Part shown: one piece after another, positions 16,139 to 24,606 of the stretch
How positions within the stretch are numbered: the first letter of the stretch is position 1
Layout: the number at the start of each line of letters is the position of its first letter
From: Pseudoalteromonas piscicida
GTDB taxonomy: Bacteria > Pseudomonadota > Gammaproteobacteria > Enterobacterales > Alteromonadaceae
DNA length: 64,000 bases
Assembly (NCBI RefSeq): GCF_002208135.1
Contig: NZ_CP021646.1
Span: 2,792,001 to 2,856,000, forward strand
Direction: 5' to 3'
The notes under the pieces: generated by a model
Told to the model about the DNA's origin: nothing
Databases searched by the model: none
What the model saw: only the letters and a program-made list of their open reading frames with translations
Made by a program: the position numbers and the translations under genes

Positions 16139-17934
16139 TAATCGCCCTTATTAGAGTGGTTGGTTTGCTCACCTCTTGCTAATACTTCTTGAATGGCTAT
16201 TGAGCGCTCAATCGAGTCACCAAGAGTATCAATAATCAATTTTGCTAACTTATGCGGTTCAGTTTCCTTAAACTCGCTGGATAGCAAGTGTTTGAGAATG
16301 TCTTTTGCGTAGGCGCCAATCGTTTCCTGTTTGTTGAACGTTTCCATAGTGATCAAATTAATTGATGCACCCAGCGTATTGTATTCCGGCTTTTGGATAC
16401 TAACTTTGCGCATGACTTTATCCTTGTCAAAGACCAGCACCTTGTCCTGCTGGCTGTCGGAGATTAAAAACGGGGAGTGGGTGGTGATTAGCATTTCCTG
16501 GCTAGCGTTGCCATCCTTCAGGAAACACTGGCGTAAGCGGCTGATAAAATTGGCGCGCCAGTCGGGATTAAAGTGAGTTTCGGGTTCATCCAGCAAAAAC
16601 AGGCTATTGGTATTTCGGAACAACAAGCACAGACCAAGGCTGTGCAGCAATTGGTGCTCGCCGTCCGAAAGTTCTTTAAGAAGCATTGGCTGATCGACGC
16701 CTTGCTTTGTGAAGTAGAAATTTTTAAAACGCATAATGCGCTCGTCTGAAGCCAGAGTCGGTACTGTTTCGCTCACATAGTGGCTGCTGCTCTGATACAA
16801 ATCAGCTTTCAGTTTGTCATTAACGGTGTAGAGATTAAGGGCCAGTAGCACCTGAAAGGCTTGAAACAATGTAAGTGGATCATTGCTGAAGTTTTCTCGA
16901 AAAGCCTGTTTGGTGGCGTCGTTTACCCAATAATCAAGTATTAGGGTATCGTCGGAATCGTCTTCATAGTTCAATGTGGCACAACGTCTTAAGCGCTCTA
17001 ATATTGGGTCTATTTTTTCATTCGAACCTTCTGTTTTATCAATGTTATACAAAAGGTTTAAGTAGTAACGCTCTCTTTGCTCTTCTTCATCATAGAAGGA
17101 GCTGAGAGCCCCATTGCGCTTAGTAACGGCGTCAACCGATTTTTCATTTTCTAACGCAAAGGCCTCAAACTGTTCGGCCGTTAATTCTATCCTGCGGCGC
17201 AGAATAATGCGAAACTCCTTTAGTGCTTCAATGCCCACATCCTCGCCAAAGGGTTGCAGGGTATCATCGTCCTGAAACAACAAATTACATAGTAAAATGG
17301 CTTGGCTAAAACTGTTATCCATATACGCCATGCGGGTTTCAGGGTAGCCGGGGTAAGACAACTGTTGTATCAGCGCATTCCAGTACTCATCAAACTGGAT
17401 AAAACGCATTTTAAAAAATGGCAGACTTAAAATCTCATTTTCGCCAGAGGAATAACCCAGTATATATTGCGGCAGAATAATATCAGCATAGCCACTGCCG
17501 AAGACTTCATTAATGTTGGTATCGAATTCGCCCTGGTTCTCCCACGTAAACCGAACCGTTTCATCCGCTTCTTTCCAAACGCTAACCTTGGCCCATTCCG
17601 GACTGTCTGGTCGGCGGTATTCTTTAGGCACACGAATCAGGTAATCCAATTCAAAGGCGGTGGGTGAAAGATACTGTTCATCACCTTGCAGTGCTTCGGG
17701 TAAAAAACTGCGCCTTACACGCTGAATTTCCAATTGATAAAAAATCGCAGCCAACACCTCCAGCAAATTTGATTTACCACTGCCATTGGGCCCAGCGCAG
17801 ACAAATGGTGCAAAGCTGTTGGTATTGGCCAGCTCCTCTTGCAAGGTCTGTTTACTACGAAAGTGGTGCTCAAAGCCAGATGGCAGGCTACGAAAACCTC
17901 TCGGATCATTGATTTTCAGACGCACAAGTTTCAT
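16138..17934 (-). CDS. Restriction-associated AAA/ABC-type ATPase (PtuA/RloA-like)
   Basis: A 598-residue SMC/ABC-like ATPase. Walker A is GPNGSGKS (48-55), the signature-like stretch is LSDGEHQ (422-428) and Walker B is LFLLDEPETHF (445-455). The central part is a long helical insert. It overlaps hsdS by 4 bp and the HNH gene by 1 base. Related ATPases occur with HNH or other nucleases in Septu and in type I restriction loci (RloA-like). The ATPase probably senses phage or host DNA state and gates the nuclease. That role comes from the family, not from direct evidence. Confidence 0.82.
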   Translation of the reverse strand: MKLVRLKINDPRGFRSLPSGFEHHFRSKQTLQEELANTNSFAPFVCAGPNGSGKSNLLEVLAAIFYQLEIQRVRRSFLPEALQGDEQYLSPTAFELDYLIRVPKEYRRPDSPEWAKVSVWKEADETVRFTWENQGEFDTNINEVFGSGYADIILPQYILGYSSGENEILSLPFFKMRFIQFDEYWNALIQQLSYPGYPETRMAYMDNSFSQAILLCNLLFQDDDTLQPFGEDVGIEALKEFRIILRRRIELTAEQFEAFALENEKSVDAVTKRNGALSSFYDEEEQRERYYLNLLYNIDKTEGSNEKIDPILERLRRCATLNYEDDSDDTLILDYWVNDATKQAFRENFSNDPLTLFQAFQVLLALNLYTVNDKLKADLYQSSSHYVSETVPTLASDERIMRFKNFYFTKQGVDQPMLLKELSDGEHQLLHSLGLCLLFRNTNSLFLLDEPETHFNPDWRANFISRLRQCFLKDGNASQEMLITTHSPFLISDSQQDKVLVFDKDKVMRKVSIQKPEYNTLGASINLITMETFNKQETIGAYAKDILKHLLSSEFKETEPHKLAKLIIDTLGDSIERSIAIQEVLARGEQTNHSNKGD

Positions 17935-19478
17935 GCAGACTTTCCCGTAGTCAATCGAAGGCGGTTGTTTGCTTCATCAAGGTTCTGAGATAGCTTTTTA
18001 GAAGCTAATGCGTCGAATACCCATTTTTTTACTACATCGTAATCGCCAGTGCCTAACTCAAAATCATTATCAGGGTGCAATTCAGCAATACGGGTTTGAG
18101 CGGTGGCTAAAAATTTATCTGTCGAAAATTCAGCTCTACCTATTTGCTGGTAATAACTTTCCAGCCACTCATTCAGTAAACGTTCGCGCAGTGACATATC
18201 AGTTAGCGCGTCTAACAGGTATTCGGTATCAGGAAAGTTGATGGAAACATCTTCTGCCTCCGTTATTTCGACCTGTTCAGAGTAGTTGGCAACTTCGGCG
18301 TCGTCCCTAACATCAGATAAAGCCACTTGCGATAAATCCAACTCGCCTTTAAAGGCTTGTTGGCTAATTGCGCCGTAGAGTGATTCCAAATCGGTAAGGC
18401 TTTGCTGATAGCGATCTTTTATCGCTTCGATTCTTTCGAAAATTACGGCGAAAAGATTTTGAATGCTTATGTCTACCAAAGGTACCTGAAAATTTCTAAT
18501 CTGAGTTAGGTTTAGGCCGGGCTTCGCTTGCCCATACTGCTGTTTTTTAATCTGTCTTTGACCGGAGTGCTCAGCTGACAGGTAAAAAGATAGGAAAACA
18601 GGATTAATACCTTTGGTTCTAATTATTGATACATGCTGGCTTATGTATGCTTCCTCAAAGTTTTCTGGAACAAAGCATACCCTGCCAATTTTTGAACCTG
18701 TAATGGTCAATAGCACGTCTCCACTCTGAACCCTTGTTCTGTCAGCTTCTGCATTAGAAGGAGGATTCACATAAGCAATATCATCTTTACCAATATGGTT
18801 CATCTGAACATCTAGGGAACGAATAAATCTTTTTCCTGAATCTGAATAATATTTTGCCCAGCCACGCCCACCACTTGTAAGATGAGTAATGTATCCATCC
18901 AGTTTTGCATACTGCCACCCCATGTCATTCCTTGCAAGATCGCCAAACATCTCTAAAAACTGGCTTTTGAGCAGGTCGTCGAGTTGTTGCAGGTGTTGTT
19001 TGCGCTGGGCGATCAGCCCTTCCACTTTTCCGAGCAGATGGGCAATACGGATTTGGTCGTTGAGTGGGGGAAGCGGTATCTCAATTTTCTTTAAAGTATC
19101 TTGAGTTATTGCTTTGAAAGTTGAGCCAGTACCAAGCGCATCAATTCTTTCCTCGTTAGCTTTAAGGAAGTAATAAAGAAATAATCTATCGAGTTCTGGC
19201 AAAGGCCGAATAGCGGAAAGGCCTCGCCCAATTATTGATTTCTGATTACAGATATTTACAGCACCAACTGGTGCTCGAACGGAAATAAGTATGTCGCCAG
19301 ACTCTGCTATTTTGCGCTTATCACTTGTACACCACATACGGACTTTCGGATACATATCCTGAAAATCCGCTTTTCCTTGAAAAAATGGTAATCCTTGGCC
19401 GACTGAGTTATATGTTGTTGAGGCGGGTGATTGGCCTGCTATAACTTTTGCTATTTTTGCGAGTGGTTTGGAAATCAT
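17931..19478 (-). CDS. hsdS: Type I restriction-modification specificity subunit HsdS
   Basis: A 515-residue protein with two target-recognition domains. The first half ends in ITQDTLKKIEIPLPPLNDQI followed by a coiled region, and the second contains GLNLTQIRNFQVPLVDI followed by another helical spacer. These repeats are the hallmark of HsdS. An extra acidic ~120-residue C-terminal region (from about 390) is unusual for classic HsdS. It overlaps hsdM and the ATPase gene by 4 bp each. The subunit sets the recognition sequence of the complex, which cannot be predicted here. Confidence 0.92.
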   Translation of the reverse strand: MISKPLAKIAKVIAGQSPASTTYNSVGQGLPFFQGKADFQDMYPKVRMWCTSDKRKIAESGDILISVRAPVGAVNICNQKSIIGRGLSAIRPLPELDRLFLYYFLKANEERIDALGTGSTFKAITQDTLKKIEIPLPPLNDQIRIAHLLGKVEGLIAQRKQHLQQLDDLLKSQFLEMFGDLARNDMGWQYAKLDGYITHLTSGGRGWAKYYSDSGKRFIRSLDVQMNHIGKDDIAYVNPPSNAEADRTRVQSGDVLLTITGSKIGRVCFVPENFEEAYISQHVSIIRTKGINPVFLSFYLSAEHSGQRQIKKQQYGQAKPGLNLTQIRNFQVPLVDISIQNLFAVIFERIEAIKDRYQQSLTDLESLYGAISQQAFKGELDLSQVALSDVRDDAEVANYSEQVEITEAEDVSINFPDTEYLLDALTDMSLRERLLNEWLESYYQQIGRAEFSTDKFLATAQTRIAELHPDNDFELGTGDYDVVKKWVFDALASKKLSQNLDEANNRLRLTTGKSA

Positions 19479-21136
19479 CCCACCACCCCCTTCAGTTCTA
19501 ACAACTCACGCACAATACCACTTTGCACATTGGCTAGGTCCGCTTCATCCATATCACCCACTTCTGCCTGAATCAGGCGATCCAAAATCACGCTGGGTGC
19601 GTCATAATGCACTTCTTCAAATACATCTTCTTTGTAGCGGCTTAGCGAAAGATCATAGCTTTCTGCTTCGATTTCACTGCGTGGCACACTAAAATATTTG
19701 GCGGTTCTATCGCTGCTTTCTTTTAGCACATCGCGGGCGTGATATTTTTCGACAATATCTTGCAGGTCGCCATAGCTCTCCAGTTTACTGCGTTTATCGT
19801 CCAACGAATAACCATCGGCGGCCATTTCATAAAACCAGACTTTTTCGGTAGCGGGTTTATCAACTTTCTCTTTTGGACCCCAGACTTTGGTAAACAATAA
19901 TATCGCCGTACTGACTCCAGCATAGGGTTTGAACACACCGCTGGGCAGGGTGATTACACCTTTTAAATCGCAACGCTCTACCAATATTTTGCGCAAATCC
20001 TTAAAGGCTTTACCCGAGCCAAATAACACACCTTGCGGCACAATTACGCCAGCGGTGCCGCCCTTTTTCAGCAGACGGTAAATGTTTTCGACAAACAGCA
20101 ACTCGGATTTAGTGGTAGATAGTTGAAGATCTTCGTTGATGTCTCCTTTATCAATGCTGCCGGTAAAAGGAGGGTTGGCCATGATGATGTCGTATTCGGC
20201 TTCCTGAGTGTAACTTTTGCTGAGAGTATCTTTGTAATCGATATTCGGCTCTTCAATGCCGTGCATCATCAGGTTCATTAGGCCTAAGCGCACCATGGTG
20301 CTATCGATGTCGTATCCCCACAAAGAAGCGCTTAAAATTGCTTGCGCCTTGTTAGTCAGGGTTGAAGCAACGGATGTACGTAAAAAACCATCTTCATCGG
20401 GTTTTAAATCTTTTTTACCCGATTTTTTTGCCAGCTCAGTGACAATGTATTGATAAGCCCCCAGTAAGAAGCCGCCAGAACCACAGGCGGGGTCGGCAAT
20501 TTTGTGGCCCAGTTGTGGCTGCACTAAATCCGCCAGCAGTTTAATGATATGGCGCGGGGTACGGAATTGGCCGTTTTTACCGGCGGTAGCGATTTCCGAC
20601 AGAAGGTACTCATAGACATCACCTTGTATATCCTGAAAGGCCTGGCCTTTTTCTTGCGAGTCGCGCTCCATCACGGCAAAGATTTCGTCGATGGTTTTCA
20701 CTGCCTCTACCAATAAGGCCGGTTTAGGGATAATAAACACAGCATTTTTCATATGGTGGGTAAAGTTGCTTTCAGCGCCATTCAAATCTTTTAAAAACGG
20801 AAAGACTTTACCTTGCACGTGCTGAAGCATTTCTTCGGCTTGCATACATTTGAATTCGCTCCAGCGCAGCGTTCGTTTTTCAATGGCATATTGTTTTGGC
20901 TTATCTTGGTTGCGGTATTCCGGTGGAATCCATTGGCCTTCGAATTTTGAGGTGTAGGCTTCTTCTGTCCATTCCGCATCAGCTTGGCGTTTTAAATCCA
21001 GTTCATCGAGACGCTTCATAAACAGCAGGTAAGTTATTTGCTCGATAGCAGTAAGCGGGTTACTGATACCGCCGCTCCAGAATTTATTCCACAGCTGATC
21101 GATTTTGCTTTTGAGTTCGGGGTTGTTCTGTAACAT
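19475..21136 (-). CDS. hsdM: Type I restriction-modification methyltransferase HsdM
   Basis: A 553-residue N6-adenine methyltransferase. The SAM-binding motif is DPACGSGG (215-222) and the catalytic motif is NPPF (321-324). The N-terminal helical domain (LWNKFWSGGISNPLTAIEQITYLLFMKR) is typical of HsdM. It starts 11 bp after hsdR and overlaps hsdS by 4 bp. It methylates host DNA to protect it from HsdR. It appears intact. Confidence 0.95.
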   Translation of the reverse strand: MLQNNPELKSKIDQLWNKFWSGGISNPLTAIEQITYLLFMKRLDELDLKRQADAEWTEEAYTSKFEGQWIPPEYRNQDKPKQYAIEKRTLRWSEFKCMQAEEMLQHVQGKVFPFLKDLNGAESNFTHHMKNAVFIIPKPALLVEAVKTIDEIFAVMERDSQEKGQAFQDIQGDVYEYLLSEIATAGKNGQFRTPRHIIKLLADLVQPQLGHKIADPACGSGGFLLGAYQYIVTELAKKSGKKDLKPDEDGFLRTSVASTLTNKAQAILSASLWGYDIDSTMVRLGLMNLMMHGIEEPNIDYKDTLSKSYTQEAEYDIIMANPPFTGSIDKGDINEDLQLSTTKSELLFVENIYRLLKKGGTAGVIVPQGVLFGSGKAFKDLRKILVERCDLKGVITLPSGVFKPYAGVSTAILLFTKVWGPKEKVDKPATEKVWFYEMAADGYSLDDKRSKLESYGDLQDIVEKYHARDVLKESSDRTAKYFSVPRSEIEAESYDLSLSRYKEDVFEEVHYDAPSVILDRLIQAEVGDMDEADLANVQSGIVRELLELKGVVG

Positions 21137-21147
21137 GATTTACCTTT

Positions 21148-23946
21148 TTAAGCAGCCAGCGTTTGAGCTAGCAGCAGAATTTCGTTGATTTCGGCGGGGC
21201 TGAACACCCCGCGTATGCCCTGCGGGTGAATGACCGTAAACGGGGCGTTGATTAAATCTTTCTTCTCGACCTTTTCGCGCTCGATGATAAAGTTTTTCAG
21301 CAGGTTTAAAAATTCCAGCTGACGGCTGTTGAGAGTGGTATGTGCTCGAATAAACTGGTCAAACGCAGCACTGACTTCGTCGGGGAAGCTTTTTAACACT
21401 TCGATACCCAGAATATGGCGAATGAACTGAATAAAACGCGCCTTGCGGTTTTTATACACCTGACGCAAAAGGTTTTCGGTAATGTGTGGGTGCTCTTCGT
21501 GTAGCAATTCGACCAGTTGTTGGGCTTCGTCGCTGTTTACCGCTTCGCCGTTTTTGATCTTTTGCAGTATGGGGTTATGGTCCGTAAGTTCGGCGATCAG
21601 GCTTTCGACCATTTCTCGGTAACGGGTTACACTAACCGCTTCATTTTGCGGGCCAAACTCCACCCATTCTTTTTCGTGCAATTCGTCAGCTAAATCAAGA
21701 TGAGTTAGCTCTTGCCCGGTGTTTTGCTCGCGGAATTTCATTAACGGGCCGAGCTTGACCACCATCTCGTCAAAACGGTCTTCGTCTGCATTGCTCCAAT
21801 ACAGTGGCGTTTGTGCGGCGCGAATCAGTTCTTCTTCGATTTTGACAAAAGGTACAGAGAGGGGCAGCTCGCTGATTTGCTCGACAATGCCTTCTTTAAT
21901 GGTTTCGGCCTGTTCTTTTTCTTCCTTTATCAATGCCAGCGAATGTTCCAGCACATCGCGCTCGAAGCGCATGGCTTTGAAGTCGCCTTCAGAAACGGTG
22001 CGAAACAGTGGTTTTATTTCGGCTCGCAGAAATTCGAGCTTATCGTGATTGAGCGTGAGCCAAAAATTCTCATCGTCAAGCCGGGAAAGACTTGCGGTAG
22101 CCTCTTTAATGACCACAGAGTTTTTTGGCAAAGCAGCAATTTGTACACGCAACTTTATCACTTCTCGCGCTGCGATATCAGCATTGCCAGTGTCATTCGC
22201 AGCTTCGATTTTATCTAGGCGCAAGCCTACTAATTTAACAGGTAGAGGCAACTGCGGTTTGAGCTCTTTGCCTTTGGGATTGAGCTTGAAATATTCGAAG
22301 TTATCCCAGCAGTCGAGAATCAAAAACACGTCTTTTTCTAAACACCAGGGTTTAGATTTATTGGCTTCTAGCAAACGTGTACCACGGCCAACCATCTGCC
22401 AGAATTTGGTGTAGGAGTACACGGGCTTGGCGAATACAAGGTTTACAATTTCGCGCACGTCGATACCGGTATCTAACATATCCACACTGATGGCAATGCG
22501 CGGCATATCGTTATTGGTAAACTGGTCGAGCAGGCCGCCTTTGCCGTAAACACGTGGGTCATCCGATACCAGTACCTTGGCCAGCTCGCCGTTGTATTGG
22601 GGATAGAGCTTATCGAAGATTTCTTCCATACGGCGGGCGTGAGCTTTGGTGGCGCAGAAGAAGATGGTTTTACCGGGCAAAACGCCGTTGGCGTCTTTAA
22701 TGGCTTCTTCCATAAATTCGCGCACGATAAGGGTATTGGTGCCCTTGTTGACCACCTGTTTTTCCAGCTGGGTGCCTTCGAAGTTGATGTCTTCGACTTC
22801 TTTGCCTTGCAGGATCAGTTTTTTCTGGTCTTCTAATGAAATAGTGCGCTTGCTAATGCCTTCCATTTGGAACTTGGTCTGAATTTTCATCACCTGGAAA
22901 TTGCAGAGGTAGGGCGGCACGTTGTTAACAGCTTCTTCGTAGGTGTAGGCAAAGGTGGGGATACCATCTTCGCAGTGAAACAGCTCAAAGGTGTTGTGGT
23001 CGATAATGTCGGTCGGTGTGGCCGTCAAACCCATGGTGATGGTTTTAAAATAATCGAGCACTTCACCAAAAGTGTTATAGATGGAGCGGTGGCTTTCATC
23101 GACCACGATAAAATCGAAAAAATGCGGTGACAGGTGCTGCGTTTCATCTCGAATAATATTAAGCATGGTAGGGTATGTTGCCACATAAACCCGACGGTCT
23201 TTCGATATTAGCTTTTCCCCCACATTGGGCCAGCGCGGCTCGTTGGGCATATGCTCTTTAAAGGCGGCCAGTGCTTGTTCACGCAAGGCAATACGATCTA
23301 CCAGAAACAAGACTTTTTCGGCGTGGCCCGCACGCATCAGCGCATCGGTATGGGCGATGCAGGTGCGGGTTTTTCCAGTACCGGTTGCCATTACCAATAG
23401 GAAATCTCGCTTTTTTTGCTCAATACCTTCCAATACTGAACGAATGGCGCGTATTTGGTAATCACGCCCGGCAATGGAAGTGTTGATGAATTCTTGCGTG
23501 AGTGGCTTGCGATTACGGCGGATATATGCAAAACGCTCCAGATCATCACGCGTGGGAAATCCAACCACTTTGCGTGGCGGAGCGTTTTCAAGGTCCCAGA
23601 AGTAAAGAACGTGGCCATTGGTGTAAAAGCAAAACGGCAGTTCACCACCCAGTTGTATTTGGATGTTGTAGCAATATTGTTTGGCTTGTTCACGGCCAAT
23701 GGCTGCATCTTTTGCGGTCTTTTTGGCTTCGACTACCGCCAGTGGTTTGCCGTCTTTTCCTAACAGTACGTAGTCACTGAACTGATGTCCTTCGTATTTA
23801 ATGCGTGGTTCAGCAATGCCTTCCGGCAATGCAGTAACGATATCGAACTCTTCAACAACTTGGGTTGGGTCTTTGACGTTCCAGCCTGCGAGCGCCAACT
23901 GTTGGTCGATAAGTTCTGACCGGGTTTGTGCTTCGGTTTTGCTCAT
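21148..23946 (-). CDS. hsdR: Type I restriction endonuclease HsdR
   Basis: A 932-residue restriction motor-nuclease. The N-terminal nuclease domain has Asp58 and VVEAKK (Glu73, Lys75). The helicase core has Walker A ATGTGKT (187-193), VVDESH (281-286) and LTATPT (307-312), with motif VI-like QMVGRGTR further on. The C-terminal helical region binds HsdM/HsdS. Base composition of this operon is visibly more GC-rich than the tns genes and the left cargo, suggesting separate origin. It starts 3 bp after the HTH gene. Confidence 0.95.
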   Translation of the reverse strand: MSKTEAQTRSELIDQQLALAGWNVKDPTQVVEEFDIVTALPEGIAEPRIKYEGHQFSDYVLLGKDGKPLAVVEAKKTAKDAAIGREQAKQYCYNIQIQLGGELPFCFYTNGHVLYFWDLENAPPRKVVGFPTRDDLERFAYIRRNRKPLTQEFINTSIAGRDYQIRAIRSVLEGIEQKKRDFLLVMATGTGKTRTCIAHTDALMRAGHAEKVLFLVDRIALREQALAAFKEHMPNEPRWPNVGEKLISKDRRVYVATYPTMLNIIRDETQHLSPHFFDFIVVDESHRSIYNTFGEVLDYFKTITMGLTATPTDIIDHNTFELFHCEDGIPTFAYTYEEAVNNVPPYLCNFQVMKIQTKFQMEGISKRTISLEDQKKLILQGKEVEDINFEGTQLEKQVVNKGTNTLIVREFMEEAIKDANGVLPGKTIFFCATKAHARRMEEIFDKLYPQYNGELAKVLVSDDPRVYGKGGLLDQFTNNDMPRIAISVDMLDTGIDVREIVNLVFAKPVYSYTKFWQMVGRGTRLLEANKSKPWCLEKDVFLILDCWDNFEYFKLNPKGKELKPQLPLPVKLVGLRLDKIEAANDTGNADIAAREVIKLRVQIAALPKNSVVIKEATASLSRLDDENFWLTLNHDKLEFLRAEIKPLFRTVSEGDFKAMRFERDVLEHSLALIKEEKEQAETIKEGIVEQISELPLSVPFVKIEEELIRAAQTPLYWSNADEDRFDEMVVKLGPLMKFREQNTGQELTHLDLADELHEKEWVEFGPQNEAVSVTRYREMVESLIAELTDHNPILQKIKNGEAVNSDEAQQLVELLHEEHPHITENLLRQVYKNRKARFIQFIRHILGIEVLKSFPDEVSAAFDQFIRAHTTLNSRQLEFLNLLKNFIIEREKVEKKDLINAPFTVIHPQGIRGVFSPAEINEILLLAQTLAA

Positions 23947-23949
23947 TCG

Positions 23950-24156
23950 CTACTGCACTCCTTGCTTGCCATTCTGCTCTTCATCTGCCCCACCAGCACG
24001 CACCCATTCATCCACCTCGGATAGCTGAAACTTCCAAAGGCGACCGATTTTATGCGCGGGCAGGCCTTTGCGTTCGCGCCAGCGGTAGACAGTATCTTTG
24101 GCGACGCCTAAGTGTTGAGCAACCTCGAGGGCTGTAACCCAGGATTCGGTGGACAT
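23950..24156 (-). CDS. AlpA/excisionase-type helix-turn-helix protein
   Basis: A 68-residue protein from the ATG at 24156, chosen because the fold begins right after it: VTALEVAQHLGVAKDTVYRWRERKGLPAHKIGRLWKF, the MerR-like excisionase DNA-binding domain (HTH_17). It is the first gene of the leftward restriction operon, 3 bp before hsdR. Such small proteins commonly sit at the head of type I restriction operons, probably as regulators that delay restriction. Here it could also influence the transposon end nearby, but nothing in the sequence shows that. Confidence 0.82.
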   Translation of the reverse strand: MSTESWVTALEVAQHLGVAKDTVYRWRERKGLPAHKIGRLWKFQLSEVDEWVRAGGADEEQNGKQGVQ

Positions 24157-24477
24157 GGTTTTAGCACCCGATAAAAGACTAAAGTCGTTTAAAATCGTTA
24201 GCAGTCTACTCAATTAACCTTTAAATGACTATACCAAATTACATAGCACAGTACTTCTCGTGCTGGCGTATTTGCGTTATAGCATAAGCAAAACACCCTA
24301 TTTGGTTGCGTAAAGACCCATAGGTGCATGTTTGGCGTGGGTACATTCAAAGCGATATTTATGATTCTGTGAAATAAGCTATCGGAGTTCCCCTATTACT
24401 GCCAAAACGAATATAGAACAAGATCAAAGAGGGTCAGGCCTAAAACACTAAATGTGTTTTCGTTTTAGATGAAATAT
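24157..24477. other. Promoter side of the restriction operon
   Basis: No gene is visible. The region must contain the promoter of the leftward HTH-hsd operon. A hairpin AAAACACTAAATGTGTTTT lies at 24442-24460 and is followed by a T-rich stretch, so it may be an extra terminator separating the cargo from gcvP. Confidence 0.35.
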
Positions 24478-24507
24478 AAAAGCGAACCATTTCTGGTTCG
24501 CTTTTTT
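24478..24507. terminator. Bidirectional hairpin just inside the right transposon end
   Basis: A perfect 12-bp stem AAAAGCGAACCA / TGGTTCGCTTTT with loop TTTC and T tracts on both sides. It lies about 95-125 bp downstream of the gcvP stop codon on the gcvP strand, beyond the transposase sites, and can end the gcv transcript in place of the displaced host terminator. The same core occurs at 5025-5054. Confidence 0.85.
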
Positions 24508-24535
24508 ATTTTACTGACCTCAAAATCCAACTATC

Positions 24536-24601
24536 GGTTGCAAACTTTATTTGAGTTGCAAACTTAATTCCGATAGTTGCATTCTTTATTCGAGATCTAC
24601 A
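24536..24601. repeat. Right end of the Tn7-like element with three packed transposase sites
   Basis: On the minus strand, sites GAATAAAGAATGCAACTA (24574-24591), GAATTAAGTTTGCAAC (24555-24570) and AAATAAAGTTTGCAACC (24536-24552) are packed within 56 bp and end in the terminal TGTAGATC. The compact array against the spread-out left end reproduces the Tn7 asymmetry that fixes insertion orientation. Confidence 0.87.
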
Positions 24602-24606
24602 TCCCT
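24602..24606. repeat. Right copy of 5-bp target site duplication (TCCCT)
   Basis: TCCCT follows the terminal ACA at 24601. Its last base (24606) is also the last base of the gcvP stop codon, so the insertion point is directly behind the reading frame and leaves GcvP unchanged. Confidence 0.9.

Larger units (their letters stand above)
5148..24601. mobile_element. Tn7-like transposon inserted at the 3' end of gcvP
   Basis: The element is delimited by 28-bp terminal inverted repeats (5148-5175 and 24574-24601, 24 of 28 identical, differing only at two adjacent pairs of bases) and a perfect 5-bp direct duplication. It starts TGT and ends ACA. It encodes TnsA, TnsB, TnsC, a short TniQ and a TnsD, plus two cargo blocks. 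The dense end is next to gcvP, as the Tn7 right end is next to glmS. Unlike Tn7, about 10 kb of cargo lies between tnsA and that end. The core genes look intact, so the element could be mobile. Confidence 0.93.
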
